Origin: CAIZGX01 sp044239865
GTDB taxonomy: Bacteria; Bacteroidota; Bacteroidia; Flavobacteriales_D; Sanyastnellaceae
Length of the DNA stretch: 64,000 nucleotides
NCBI GenBank assembly: GCA_044239865.1
Contig: JBIIAO010000002.1
Location: forward strand, 496,001 to 560,000
Reading direction: 5' to 3'
The notes beneath the pieces are model-generated. The model was not told the DNA's origin and made no database searches. It saw only the letters and a list, made by a program, of their open reading frames with translations. Position numbers and translations under genes: made by a program. How positions within the stretch are numbered: the first letter of the stretch is position 1; every line of letters begins with the position of its first letter. Positions 8,113-16,819 of this stretch are shown here, in pieces.

Positions 8113-10866
8113 ATGCGTAATTTAATAGCCGTTTTTTTCTGTGTTGTATCCTTTGGGACCTTTGCCCAAGGATTTGAGATTACAGGTCTTCAGACCCAGA
8201 ATAATCAAGTGACTGATTACAATTGTGATTCCTTAATCACCATGTCTTTCTCGGCATTAAACCCAGCTACAACTGGATCAAATGCTGAAATCAATCAAAT
8301 TATTCTTGGAACCAATTTCACTGGATTTCAATTTGCAATATCTATCGATTGGGGTGATGGCACAACAACGACTCACAATGCAGGAACATCGAGCGCCGGA
8401 ACTACTATCACGGTTTCGCCTAGCACTTCGCATAATTATATGGCTGTTGGGACATACACTATAACAACAACAGTGTACAATCCACAAAATCAGACAAGCG
8501 CAAATAACTATAATGTAGTAACCATCGGTGGATGCTCTATTCAATTGTATTCATTCGTGGGTGTTGATTGTGACGGAGATGGGGTCAATGAACAAACAAT
8601 TACGACTCCGATTCCTGCAACAATCTCTAACATTTGGATGGCCGCTGCACAGAACATTACTTTGAACAACACTGCGGTAAATTCAATCACGGGGTTGCCT
8701 TCTGGTCCCTTGTTGGTTACCATAGATCCGTTGTGGCTTGCACAAAACGGATACACAGTAAATTCCAGTTCGTACAATCAATTCACGTCTTCCGGTTTCG
8801 GCGCTTACACGATTTCAATTCAACTGAATTGTTTCGACACGCCACCGTGCACAACAAACATTATTCAAACGAACATGCAAAACAATGTTATTGGTTATTC
8901 CACAACGAATAACAGCAGCATTTCAGCTTTCGAGTGGATTGCTACTCCATACAACCAGGCCGGAGAGGCAATGGGAAGTGGACAATTTTCAACCCAATCG
9001 AGTGTCTACCTGCCGAATGTATACGGAGTTGATTATGTCGTAACATGCTTGAACGCTACGTTTAACAACGGATGCGTATACAGCGATTGCGATACCTTTC
9101 AAGTTGCAACAGGATCGTTGTGCACAGGTGGATATGTTTTCTGTGATGGAAACAACAACGGATTGTACGAAAGTGGTGAATATGTTCTTTCAAATGCTCC
9201 TATAACAGTAACCAATTTAGAGAACGGAAGCTTTACAACGGTTACCACAAATACTGCTGGTTATTACAACGCAAATCTTCCAGGATTTTGGGACGATTCA
9301 CTCTCCATTTCTATTAGCCCAAATTACCTTGCCAATATGGGATACACAACCACTACACCTGTTATTGATGCAATGGGAACAGACTGTCAATTCGGTGGGT
9401 CTCAAATGTTGAACAACATTCCGATCCAATGTGGAAACTTCAATCCATACCCATATCTGTGCTACAGTGGTTATGTCTTTTGCGACGCCAATGGAAATGG
9501 CATTCAAAATCCTGGTGAATCACCATTGATGGGTGCGCCAATCACCTTAGGTTGGACAACACCCAATTCGGCAAGCGTAACGGTATATTCAGATTCGAGC
9601 GGTTACTTCAATTACTGTGGATCTATTTACGGAGTAACAAGTGTTGCTATCGCAAGCGTAAGTTCTAGTTGGCTCATCGATAATGGTTATACACTGCCAA
9701 ATAACAACAACATTTTCTCCATTGTTGGCTCTATGACTTACATTACCCAACCACTTGCAATTCCAGTCTATTGCTCAGGAAATGTGGCCTTGTGTTCAGA
9801 CCTATGGACTACCGTAACCCCATGGATTGGGTATTACCAAGGTAATACTGCAACCATTCGATTGAATTGGGGGAATTACGGTCCAGGGGCAACACCATAC
9901 ACCCTTACCTTGAACTGGCCCGTTAACGTGACATTGAATACATCTTCCATTCTTAATCCGAACTACGTAATCACTGGTAACTCCATCACATGGACCATTA
10001 ACTCAACGCAAACATCTTTCAGTACTACTGACTACCTCAGCTTCACGCTGCCGTCTGGATTAATCAATGGTGAACAACATATGTTCACTTCAACCATAAC
10101 ATCTTCAAACGGCACCGACTGCTACGAAGGAAACAACAACGGTGGTTTGCTTCAAATTTTAGGAAACAGCTATGATCCGAATGACAAGACAGTTTTCAAA
10201 AAATCATTTCATGCAGACAATGGTACATCATTCCAAGAAAGCACAATTGACTGGTACGTAGACGATGAACTGGAATACACCATTCGTTTTCAAAACACAG
10301 GAACTGCTCCTGCGCAAAACATCTTCATCATAGACACGCTCGATGCAGAATTAGACTGGTCTACTTTCCAATTGCTGCATTCTACGCACGGAATAAATGT
10401 GGTGAGCTTGGGCAACGGAATTCTTCGATTTGAATTCAACAACATTTGGCTACCAGACAGCAGCGAGAGTCAGGAGTTGAGCCAAGGACACATTATCTTC
10501 CGCATTCGCGAAACGCCTGGCAACGATATTTACAGTGAAATCACCAACACTGCTTACATCTTCTTCGATTGGAATCCGGCTATTATCACGAACACCACCT
10601 ACAACATGAACGACTGGATTGAATTCGTGGGTGAAGAAAATGCATTCAATGTGGAAGCGTATCCGAATCCAATGCAAAATGAATTAACGTTGAAAGTGGA
10701 AGGTCAATTCAACTACGAAATTCACGATCTAACCGGAAGAAAATTGCTACAAGGAATGGGTGTTGGACAAACCACCATCAGCACTGAAGCGCTTGCTTCA
10801 GGGACATACTTGATTAGCGTTTACGTAAACGGATCTAAGCAGACAGGTAAGGTTTTGAAATACTAA
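8113..10866 (+). CDS. Large T9SS surface protein with PKD-, SdrD- and DUF7619-like domains
   Basis: A 917-aa exported protein with signal peptide MRNLIAVFFCVVSFGTFAQ, which fixes the start at 8113. It has a PKD-like segment (about 70-140, WGDGTTTTHN), two SdrD-B/collagen-binding-B-like repeats beginning GYVFCDGNNNGLYESGE and GYVFCDANGNGIQNPGE, and a conserved-repeat domain with SYDPNDKTVF and EYTIRFQNTGTAPAQNI, typical of the DUF7619/DUF11-like domain. A T9SS type A tail (AYPNPMQNELTLK) closes it. It is a surface or secreted protein of unknown function, perhaps adhesion. Its 3' end overlaps the convergent ferrochelatase gene by 32 bp. Confidence 0.85.
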   Translation: MRNLIAVFFCVVSFGTFAQGFEITGLQTQNNQVTDYNCDSLITMSFSALNPATTGSNAEINQIILGTNFTGFQFAISIDWGDGTTTTHNAGTSSAGTTITVSPSTSHNYMAVGTYTITTTVYNPQNQTSANNYNVVTIGGCSIQLYSFVGVDCDGDGVNEQTITTPIPATISNIWMAAAQNITLNNTAVNSITGLPSGPLLVTIDPLWLAQNGYTVNSSSYNQFTSSGFGAYTISIQLNCFDTPPCTTNIIQTNMQNNVIGYSTTNNSSISAFEWIATPYNQAGEAMGSGQFSTQSSVYLPNVYGVDYVVTCLNATFNNGCVYSDCDTFQVATGSLCTGGYVFCDGNNNGLYESGEYVLSNAPITVTNLENGSFTTVTTNTAGYYNANLPGFWDDSLSISISPNYLANMGYTTTTPVIDAMGTDCQFGGSQMLNNIPIQCGNFNPYPYLCYSGYVFCDANGNGIQNPGESPLMGAPITLGWTTPNSASVTVYSDSSGYFNYCGSIYGVTSVAIASVSSSWLIDNGYTLPNNNNIFSIVGSMTYITQPLAIPVYCSGNVALCSDLWTTVTPWIGYYQGNTATIRLNWGNYGPGATPYTLTLNWPVNVTLNTSSILNPNYVITGNSITWTINSTQTSFSTTDYLSFTLPSGLINGEQHMFTSTITSSNGTDCYEGNNNGGLLQILGNSYDPNDKTVFKKSFHADNGTSFQESTIDWYVDDELEYTIRFQNTGTAPAQNIFIIDTLDAELDWSTFQLLHSTHGINVVSLGNGILRFEFNNIWLPDSSESQELSQGHIIFRIRETPGNDIYSEITNTAYIFFDWNPAIITNTTYNMNDWIEFVGEENAFNVEAYPNPMQNELTLKVEGQFNYEIHDLTGRKLLQGMGVGQTTISTEALASGTYLISVYVNGSKQTGKVLKY

Positions 10867-11860
10867 CAAGGGCGTCAATCCACACTTCCGAGTCGTTCAA
10901 GCTCGGAACAAGTTGAACTTTTTCGCCTCCGTGTTCTTCAAAAAGCTCTTGGTATTCTTCTCCAATTTCAATGGTTGTTTCCAGACAATCGGCAACGAAA
11001 GCGGGAGAAAATACCAAGAGCTTTTTCGCTCCTTTGTCTCCGAGTTCCTTAATGATATCGTCTGAAAAAGGCTCTATCCATCCTTTGCCTAGGCGGCTCT
11101 GAAAACAAACCGTGTACTCACTTTCTGAAAGTCCTACTCCCGCAGCAATAGCACGAGCGGTAGCATAACAAGTCGCCTTGTAACACATGTGATTCTCTTC
11201 GTTGATCTCATGCTCGCAGCTGTGATTGCGACACTTGTTATCGTCGTACAATTTGTCTAACTGACGTTCCGGCAATCCGTGAAAACTGAACAGCACACGA
11301 TCGTATTCCTTCAAGTCGAATGTCTTCGCATTGTCTACGTATCCTTGAATGTAAAGCGGATTATCATAAAACTGTGGAATGAAAACCACTTCCGGAATGC
11401 TCCACCATTTCGAAATAACCTGCATCACCTTTTCATGCACACTTCCGGTTGTGGCTGAAGCGTATTGCGGGAACATAGGCAACACGACAATCTTCTCTGC
11501 ACCCCACTCTTCAATCTCGCGAAGGGCGTTGTCTATACTCGGAACCTGATAACGCATAGCTAAGAAAACTTTCGTTTCATTTTCGTTGTAACGAGCTTGC
11601 AATTGTTCCTTGTTTCTTTTTCCATAATGAATCAACGGCGATCCGTTTTCCGTCCAAAGCTTCTTGTAGATCGCCGCGCTTTTTCTGTGGCGGAAAGGAA
11701 CAATAATTCCATTCACTAAAATGGCTCTTCCAATTGCCGCAACGTCTACAACACGCGGATCGTTCAAGAACTCGGTTAAATATCTGTACACGGCACCTGG
11801 AGTTGGCGCGTCGGGTGAACCCAGGTTCACAAGAAGAATAGCGGTCTTTTTCATTTTCAT
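10835..11860 (-). CDS. hemH: Ferrochelatase
   Basis: A 341-aa ferrochelatase that inserts ferrous iron into protoporphyrin IX (or coproporphyrin III), the last step of haem synthesis. Visible motifs are LLVNLGSPDAP at the N-terminus, FSFHGLPERQ with the iron-binding His, and GKGWIEPF near the C-terminus. The start at 11860 (MKMKKTAILL) is preferred; 11854 is an equally possible ATG. The 3' end overlaps the convergent T9SS gene by 32 bp, so neither gene can have an intrinsic terminator between them. Confidence 0.95.
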   Translation of the reverse strand: MKMKKTAILLVNLGSPDAPTPGAVYRYLTEFLNDPRVVDVAAIGRAILVNGIIVPFRHRKSAAIYKKLWTENGSPLIHYGKRNKEQLQARYNENETKVFLAMRYQVPSIDNALREIEEWGAEKIVVLPMFPQYASATTGSVHEKVMQVISKWWSIPEVVFIPQFYDNPLYIQGYVDNAKTFDLKEYDRVLFSFHGLPERQLDKLYDDNKCRNHSCEHEINEENHMCYKATCYATARAIAAGVGLSESEYTVCFQSRLGKGWIEPFSDDIIKELGDKGAKKLLVFSPAFVADCLETTIEIGEEYQELFEEHGGEKVQLVPSLNDSEVWIDALVSISKPYLSA

Positions 11861-11910
11861 TTCGTCTGCAAAGGAAAACAACATTCTTCAACCTCCAATG
11901 TTCAATGTTG

Positions 11911-11918
11911 TATCTTTG
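11911..11918 (+). promoter_or_regulatory. -7 box TATCTTTG for yicC-gmk-nadD
   Basis: TATCTTTG matches TAnnTTTG and lies 17 nt before the yicC ATG. It is the likely promoter of the four-gene run yicC-gmk-nadD-ogt. Confidence 0.65.
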
Positions 11919-11935
11919 CCTGCAAAATTGCACAC

Positions 11936-12805
11936 ATGTTAAGATCTATGACCGGCTACGGTAAAGCCGAACTTCAGAAAGAAACCAAAAAGTTCTCCGC
12001 TGAAGTGCGCTCGCTCAACAGCAAAGGATTAGACTTAAGCGTTCGCGTTCCGAGTGTGTATCGCGACAAAGAGCTGGAGTTGCGTTCAACGTACGGAGAG
12101 CTAGTGGTGCGCGGAAAGTCAGAGGTTTCCATTTATATTGAAAACAACAGCGGCGAAAAGCGCATGCATCTCGACACTGACTTAATGAATTCTTACTACA
12201 ACGAACTTACGTTGTGGAAGGAAGGAAAAGATCTCGGTTCTGCCGATATCTTGGCCACGCTCATGCGCATGCCTGAGGTCATGAAGTTCGATCAAGCAGA
12301 GCCTACCGAAGACGAGTGGAACAGCATTGCGGAATTGGTTAAACAAGCGTTTGCTCAATTCGAAAATTACAGACAAACAGAAGGTGCGAAGCTTCAAAAA
12401 GAATTTGAAATGCGCATTGAAAATATTCTTCGATTGCGCGCAGACCTTATTGCGCCTATAGAAGAGCGCAAGGAAAAAACAAGAGAACGCATTAAAGCGC
12501 AGTTAGATGAATTAGTTGGGAAGGAAAGAATTGACGAGAACAGATTCGAGCAAGAATTGATTTACTATTTGGAAAAACTCGATGTGTCTGAAGAATTGCA
12601 ACGTTTGCTTTCGAACTGCGAGATGTTCAATGAAGAATTAAGCGGCGGTGCACAAGGAAGAAAACTCGGATTTATTTCTCAAGAAATTGGACGAGAAGTG
12701 AACACCATTGGCTCGAAAGCCAACGATGCTATGATGCAGCGCATGGTGGTTGAAATGAAAGATGAACTGGAAAAAATAAAAGAGCAAATCAACAATGTTC
12801 TCTAG
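11936..12805 (+). CDS. yicC: YicC family protein (RNase-like)
   Basis: A 289-aa YicC family protein. The N-terminal signature SMTGYGKAE and EVRSLNSKGLDLSVRVP, and the C-terminal EISQEIGREVNTIGSKA-like segment (FISQEIGREVNTIGSKAN), are diagnostic. In other bacteria YicC is an endoribonuclease or RNase adaptor acting on small RNAs and mRNA. It overlaps gmk by 11 bp, the conserved yicC-gmk arrangement seen in many phyla, and begins an operon with gmk and nadD. Confidence 0.95.
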   Translation: MLRSMTGYGKAELQKETKKFSAEVRSLNSKGLDLSVRVPSVYRDKELELRSTYGELVVRGKSEVSIYIENNSGEKRMHLDTDLMNSYYNELTLWKEGKDLGSADILATLMRMPEVMKFDQAEPTEDEWNSIAELVKQAFAQFENYRQTEGAKLQKEFEMRIENILRLRADLIAPIEERKEKTRERIKAQLDELVGKERIDENRFEQELIYYLEKLDVSEELQRLLSNCEMFNEELSGGAQGRKLGFISQEIGREVNTIGSKANDAMMQRMVVEMKDELEKIKEQINNVL

Positions 12806-13379
12806 TCAAGTAACCGGAAAAGCCATTATTTTTTCTGCTCCAAGTGGCGCGGGTAAAACAACGCTTGTCCGCTACTTACTCTCAGAGCCCGCGCTTATGT
12901 TGGCATTCAGCGTTAGTGCTACTTCTCGCGAACGACGAGGAGAAGAAGTCGACGGAAAAGATTATCATTTTTTATCGAACGAAGAATTTCAAAATAAGAT
13001 AGACAACAACGAATTTGTAGAGTGGGAAGAAGTCTATGCCGGAACGAAATACGGCACATTAAAAAGCGAAGTAGAACGCATTTGGAAAGCTGGAAAACAT
13101 GTCATCTTCGATGTTGATGTTGTAGGCGGACTTCATCTCAAAGAAATATTTCATCATCGCGCATTGGCTGTCTTTGTTCAACCTCCAAGTGTTGAAGCAT
13201 TAATGAATCGTTTGAAAAACAGATCGACAGAGTCTGAAGAAAAAATTCAGCAGCGTGTTTCGAAAGCTGGATTGGAATTGACCTATGCCGATAAGTTCGA
13301 CGTTCGTTTGGTAAACGACAAGCTAGATATCGCGAAAGCTGAAGCCATGAAGTTGGTTAATGATTTCCTTGCTGAATGA
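12795..13379 (+). CDS. gmk: Guanylate kinase
   Basis: A 194-aa guanylate kinase converting GMP to GDP with ATP. The P-loop SAPSGAGKTTLV is at residues 14-25, followed by VSATSRERRGEEVDGKDYHF (GMP-binding region) and the lid-like RLKNRSTESEE. It is translationally coupled at both ends: an 11-bp overlap with yicC and an ATGA overlap with nadD. Confidence 0.97.
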   Translation: MFSSQVTGKAIIFSAPSGAGKTTLVRYLLSEPALMLAFSVSATSRERRGEEVDGKDYHFLSNEEFQNKIDNNEFVEWEEVYAGTKYGTLKSEVERIWKAGKHVIFDVDVVGGLHLKEIFHHRALAVFVQPPSVEALMNRLKNRSTESEEKIQQRVSKAGLELTYADKFDVRLVNDKLDIAKAEAMKLVNDFLAE

Positions 13380-13960
13380 ACATAGCGCTTCTATTCGGTT
13401 CTTTCAATCCCGTTCACAACGGACATCTGGCCATGGCGCATGGGGCGCTGCAATCGAATAAAATCGACGAAGTGTGGTTCGTGGTTAGTCCGCACAATCC
13501 GTTGAAAGATTTCACCTCTCTCGCTCCTGCGAACGATCGTGCGAACATGGTATCGCTCGCTCTCATGCACGAAGAGCACATGAAGCTCTGCACCATCGAA
13601 CTCGACATGCCAAAGCCATCATATACCATTCACACCATTCACAAATTGAAGGAAGAATATCCTTCCTTCAATTTTCATATTCTCTGTGGAACAGATGTTG
13701 TGAATCAGCTTCCAGCATGGTATAAATACGAAGAGCTCATTCAAAGTGTGAAATTCTTGGTTTGTTCACGCGAGATAGAAAATCAATTTGCGAGTCATTC
13801 GCTGGTTCAAGATTATTCTGAGCAGTTTGAGTTTATTGCTTTCGAAGCTATGGATGTTTCTTCAACGATAATCAGAGAAAGCATTGTGAATTCTGGAAAA
13901 TCTGATGATCTTTCGGAATCTGTTAATCAATTTATCATTGATAAAAAATTGTATAAATAA
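13376..13960 (+). CDS. nadD: Nicotinate-nucleotide adenylyltransferase
   Basis: A 194-aa NadD, which adenylylates nicotinate mononucleotide in NAD synthesis. Motifs are GSFNPVHNGHLAMA (nucleotidyltransferase HxGH), SPHNPLK and the C-terminal VSSTIIRESI, equivalent to SSTxIR. The start overlaps the gmk stop as ATGA. The next gene's only ATG lies inside its last 56 nt. Confidence 0.96.
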   Translation: MNIALLFGSFNPVHNGHLAMAHGALQSNKIDEVWFVVSPHNPLKDFTSLAPANDRANMVSLALMHEEHMKLCTIELDMPKPSYTIHTIHKLKEEYPSFNFHILCGTDVVNQLPAWYKYEELIQSVKFLVCSREIENQFASHSLVQDYSEQFEFIAFEAMDVSSTIIRESIVNSGKSDDLSESVNQFIIDKKLYK

Positions 13961-14516
13961 TCGCATCGGGGCGAATGATTATTCCGATAAACAGATCGGG
14001 GCGAATGATTATTCCGATAAACAGATCGGGGCGAATGATTATTCGCCCCGATCTGAAAATAACCGATTTCAAATCAGTGACCATTTCAAAATCGGTTATT
14101 TGCATTTATTTTCCGACGGAAAAAACATTACACGCATTGATTTTGCAGATGAAGAATTGAAGGAACAATGTTCGTGTGAGATACTGGAAACAGCGAAGAA
14201 ACAATTACACGAATACTTCGCGAAAACCCGTCAGATCTTCGATTTACCGCTGCTGCCTTCTGGGACTGCATTCCAACAAAACATCTGGAATACTCTTCTT
14301 CAAATTGAATTCGGACAAACAAAAAGCTATGAGTGGGTTTCTCTTCAACATGGAAATAAAAAAGCCATTCGCGCAGCCGCACAAGCCATAGGGAAGAATC
14401 CCATTGCGATTATTATTCCCTGTCACCGTGTGATTGGGAAGAATGGTTCTTTGACTGGGTTTGCGGGAGGGCTTGAGCGAAAGAGGGATCTTCTTCAATT
14501 AGAGAATGGCATTTAG
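13905..14516 (+). CDS. ogt: Methylated-DNA-protein cysteine methyltransferase with repeat-built N-terminus
   Basis: The C-terminal part (about 85-203) is an alkylguanine alkyltransferase domain: GTAFQQNIWNTLLQI, the acceptor Cys173 in IPCHRVIGKNGSLTGFAGG and a final LL.LE. It repairs O6-alkylguanine by taking the alkyl group irreversibly. The only in-frame ATG before the domain is at 13905, inside nadD. The frame then runs through a 30-bp tandem repeat giving the decapeptide IGANDYSDKQ twice and IGANDYS once. No other ATG exists in frame, so either the repeat is translated or a non-ATG start downstream (after about 14053) is used. Function is sure; the start is not. Confidence 0.82.
   Translation: MIFRNLLINLSLIKNCINNRIGANDYSDKQIGANDYSDKQIGANDYSPRSENNRFQISDHFKIGYLHLFSDGKNITRIDFADEELKEQCSCEILETAKKQLHEYFAKTRQIFDLPLLPSGTAFQQNIWNTLLQIEFGQTKSYEWVSLQHGNKKAIRAAAQAIGKNPIAIIIPCHRVIGKNGSLTGFAGGLERKRDLLQLENGI
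13965..14052 (+). repeat. 30-bp tandem repeat ending in a perfect 12-bp hairpin
   Basis: Two exact 30-bp copies (13965-13994 and 13995-14024) are followed by a third that closes as a perfect palindrome: arms 14025-14036 and 14041-14052 with loop GATT. Each full copy has the smaller inverted ends ATCGG...CCGAT and the spacer AAACAG, so it again reads as hairpin plus constant linker. It sits at the nadD/ogt junction and keeps the ogt frame because 30 is a multiple of 3. Confidence 0.9.
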
Positions 14517-14547
14517 GGAAGAAAAGGTAAGAGAAGGGAAGAGTTTC

Positions 14548-15804
14548 TTATGCTTGAATGCGGTTGCCGCGTCTAGAGAAAATAGGTTTTCTGAATCGAT
14601 TAGGATTTCTGACCCTAAGAATAAAGAAACCGATAACTAAAATTCCAAGAAGCCGATAGAACTGCGATGCCCAAACATCTATTCCTGCGGAAAGGACAAG
14701 GGGTTTCTTTCCGTCTATTGAGCGGAAGACAGGATTGGTATAAATCTTCGATCCGTCTTTGAGTTTTATTTCAAACCGAACAAAATGCGAAACTTCTTTT
14801 AGCGCGAAAACAAAGCTAGAGGTGGTGTTACTCAGCGTAGTGTTCAGTAAGACTATGCCGTCTTGTCCAACAGCTTTAATCTCGCGAATGCTGTCTGTGA
14901 AGCTCAAGAAAATAGAATCGTTCACAAGCTTGTGCGTAACCATTTTCGGAAGCTTCTTAAAACGATTCGCTTTCGCTTCGTGTGAATCCCCTTCAGGTGT
15001 TTGAACAACAAGTCCATAAGCATTGCCGTGTTTCAACGCGTGAATAAGGCTGTCTTCGTTCGAAGACTTGGAATGAATAACAGTAGCTACTCTTCCGTAA
15101 TCATTGGGCTTGTCGAGGTTGTGCGCGTCGTCGTCGGCAACAAGAAAAACCGGATTCCCCGCGGAAAGTGCGGCGTCCCACAATTCAAGGCTGTTCTTGA
15201 AGTTGCTTAGTGCTTCAATCAGATCATATCCGCGAAGAACTTTCATGTCATCTGCGGAATAGGCATCGCGCAAAGAAGGATGCGCAATGGCCACGCACTT
15301 GTTTTTCTTTTTCAATTCATTCAACACAAACTGCTTGCTACTTTGCGATTGGAAAAGCGGAAAGTCGAGCCACATAACTTCAAATGCACCAATACACACT
15401 TGGTGATTTTTGAAAGCTCCGTATCCATGCTCATAAACGGCCACATGCGGAAAAGAATCTTCCTGGTAGTGATTTATTTTCATGTAATCTGAAATGGTAA
15501 TTACATCGTAACCTAAATTTTTATAGGTTGAAAAAACACGTTCCGAAGAGTTGTTTCTTCCGTTTGTAACACCTCCGTAAGATTTCGATTGAATCTGGAA
15601 GTTCGACAGCTTCAAATCGTTTGTATCTATTGCTGTATAAGGGTTGTACCATTCACTTCCGTGAAAAGCCGTAGGCTCAGAAAAATTATAAACCGGAGGA
15701 ATAAACCACCACATCAACAGTGAAATTGCTATCGCGCCTCCAACAACCCACAAAAGTGGTTTCAGGAAAAAGTTGACAACGTATTTTTTCGGGCTTAATT
15801 TCAC
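14548..15804 (-). CDS. Membrane-anchored PHP-domain-like protein
   Basis: A 418-aa protein starting at GTG 15804, 4 nt after a -7 box. It has an N-terminal membrane segment (about 14-32) and a second near the C-terminus (about 380-400), which suggests a periplasm-facing or anchored central domain. That domain shows PHP-phosphoesterase landmarks such as VITISDYMKINHYQ, CVAIAHPSL and VADDDAHNLDKPNDYGR. The usual first HxH metal pair of the PHP fold is not evident (FQIQSKSYGG where it would be), so activity may be altered or lost. Substrate unknown. Confidence 0.7.
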   Translation of the reverse strand: MKLSPKKYVVNFFLKPLLWVVGGAIAISLLMWWFIPPVYNFSEPTAFHGSEWYNPYTAIDTNDLKLSNFQIQSKSYGGVTNGRNNSSERVFSTYKNLGYDVITISDYMKINHYQEDSFPHVAVYEHGYGAFKNHQVCIGAFEVMWLDFPLFQSQSSKQFVLNELKKKNKCVAIAHPSLRDAYSADDMKVLRGYDLIEALSNFKNSLELWDAALSAGNPVFLVADDDAHNLDKPNDYGRVATVIHSKSSNEDSLIHALKHGNAYGLVVQTPEGDSHEAKANRFKKLPKMVTHKLVNDSIFLSFTDSIREIKAVGQDGIVLLNTTLSNTTSSFVFALKEVSHFVRFEIKLKDGSKIYTNPVFRSIDGKKPLVLSAGIDVWASQFYRLLGILVIGFFILRVRNPNRFRKPIFSRRGNRIQA

Positions 15805-15808
15805 CCAA

Positions 15809-15816
15809 CGAATTTA
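15809..15816 (-). promoter_or_regulatory. -7 box TAAATTCG, 4 nt before a GTG start
   Basis: The minus strand reads TAAATTCG, a TAnnTTCG variant of the Bacteroidetes box that recurs in this window, then TTGG and the GTG of the PHP-like gene. Probable leaderless transcript. Confidence 0.5.
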
Positions 15817-15901
15817 GTTTTCGTATTCAGCCTGAATGTCAATGCTATTTGAAAAGAAGACTAACGAATTGTTTTCGAATCGTGAAGAAACTCACTCAAT
15901 G

Positions 15902-16750
15902 TTAAGCACTTGTTTTTTCTTCCCCTTTCTTTCCTTTAAATACACCTTTAATTGAAGATAATACCGAATAAGCTGGCCTCTTCGCCGGAGTTGGATACTC
16001 CGAAGTTGAAATAGGTAAGATAGAATTCGAAAAACCAAATTCATTCTTAATTCTCACCGCGAAATCGTACCACGAAATAACTTCGTTACCGGTGAAATGG
16101 AAGAGACCGAACGTCCATTCGGTTTTTTCTTTTAAGCAATTTATGATATATGTTGAAACTGAATTCGCGACGTCGGAAGCGTTTGTTGGACAACCCATTT
16201 GGTCATTCACCACGCGGAGTTCACGGGCCGGGTCGGAAGCCATGGCGTTTTTCATCGTGAGGTAAAAGTTTTTTCCGTAGTTGGAATACAGCCAACTGAG
16301 GCGAATCACAATTCCAGTTGCGCATTCCAACACCGCTAATTCTCCTTCGCGTTTTGTTCTTCCGTAAACGCCCAATGGATTGCATTCATCGTCTTCAGTA
16401 TAGGGAGAATTTTTCTCTCCGTTGAATACATAGTCGGTTGAGAAGTGAATAAGAACAATGTCGTGCAAGGCGCAGAAGTCTGCGAGTTCGCTCACTGCTT
16501 CCGCGTTAACGCGATGAGCCAATTCCTCTTCCGTTTCGGCTTTGTCTACTGCGGTGTAGGCAACGGTATTGATAATCACATCTGGAATTTCATTCAACTC
16601 AGAAAGTTGTTCGAATAGGTCTTCCTCGAAATCAATTTCATCTCTCCCAAAAAATCGTGCTGAAACGGATGTTTCATTCTTGAACGAATCGGCGAAGCAC
16701 TGCGCCAGCTGACCCGTTTTTCCCAATATCCAAATAGATGCGTTCGCCAT
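15902..16750 (-). CDS. rfbD: dTDP-4-dehydrorhamnose reductase-like SDR
   Basis: A 282-aa short-chain reductase of the RmlD type. It has the N-terminal nucleotide motif ILGKTGQLAQ, the TVAYTAVDKAE segment, FSTDYVFNGE and the catalytic Y-x-x-x-K in YGRTKREGE. RmlD reduces dTDP-4-keto-L-rhamnose with NADPH. It is 25 kb away from rmlA/rmlB, and no rmlC is in the window, so the gene may finish the dTDP-rhamnose pathway in trans or serve a related deoxysugar. Confidence 0.88.
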   Translation of the reverse strand: MANASIWILGKTGQLAQCFADSFKNETSVSARFFGRDEIDFEEDLFEQLSELNEIPDVIINTVAYTAVDKAETEEELAHRVNAEAVSELADFCALHDIVLIHFSTDYVFNGEKNSPYTEDDECNPLGVYGRTKREGELAVLECATGIVIRLSWLYSNYGKNFYLTMKNAMASDPARELRVVNDQMGCPTNASDVANSVSTYIINCLKEKTEWTFGLFHFTGNEVISWYDFAVRIKNEFGFSNSILPISTSEYPTPAKRPAYSVLSSIKGVFKGKKGEEKTSA

Positions 16751-16756
16751 ATTCCA

Positions 16757-16764
16757 CGAAGGTA
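16757..16764 (-). promoter_or_regulatory. -7 box TACCTTCG for the rmlD-like gene
   Basis: The minus strand reads TACCTTCG (TAnnTTCG variant), 6 nt before the ATG at 16750, so the leader is very short or absent. Confidence 0.5.
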
Positions 16765-16772
16765 AAACGACT

Positions 16773-16780
16773 TAACTTTG
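16773..16780 (+). promoter_or_regulatory. -7 box TAACTTTG for the outer-membrane barrel gene
   Basis: TAACTTTG matches TAnnTTTG, 39 nt before the ATG at 16820. It is back-to-back with the minus-strand box at 16757-16764, forming a compact divergent promoter. Confidence 0.45.
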
Positions 16781-16819
16781 TTTGGGTATAACTTTTGAAA
16801 GGCTTCCAAAAAAATTACT

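Noticed and set aside
13975..14160. Small peptide of MIIPINRSGR repeats
   Set aside because: It is the second frame of the 30-bp repeat and ends without any recognisable domain, while the ogt frame continues into an intact enzyme.
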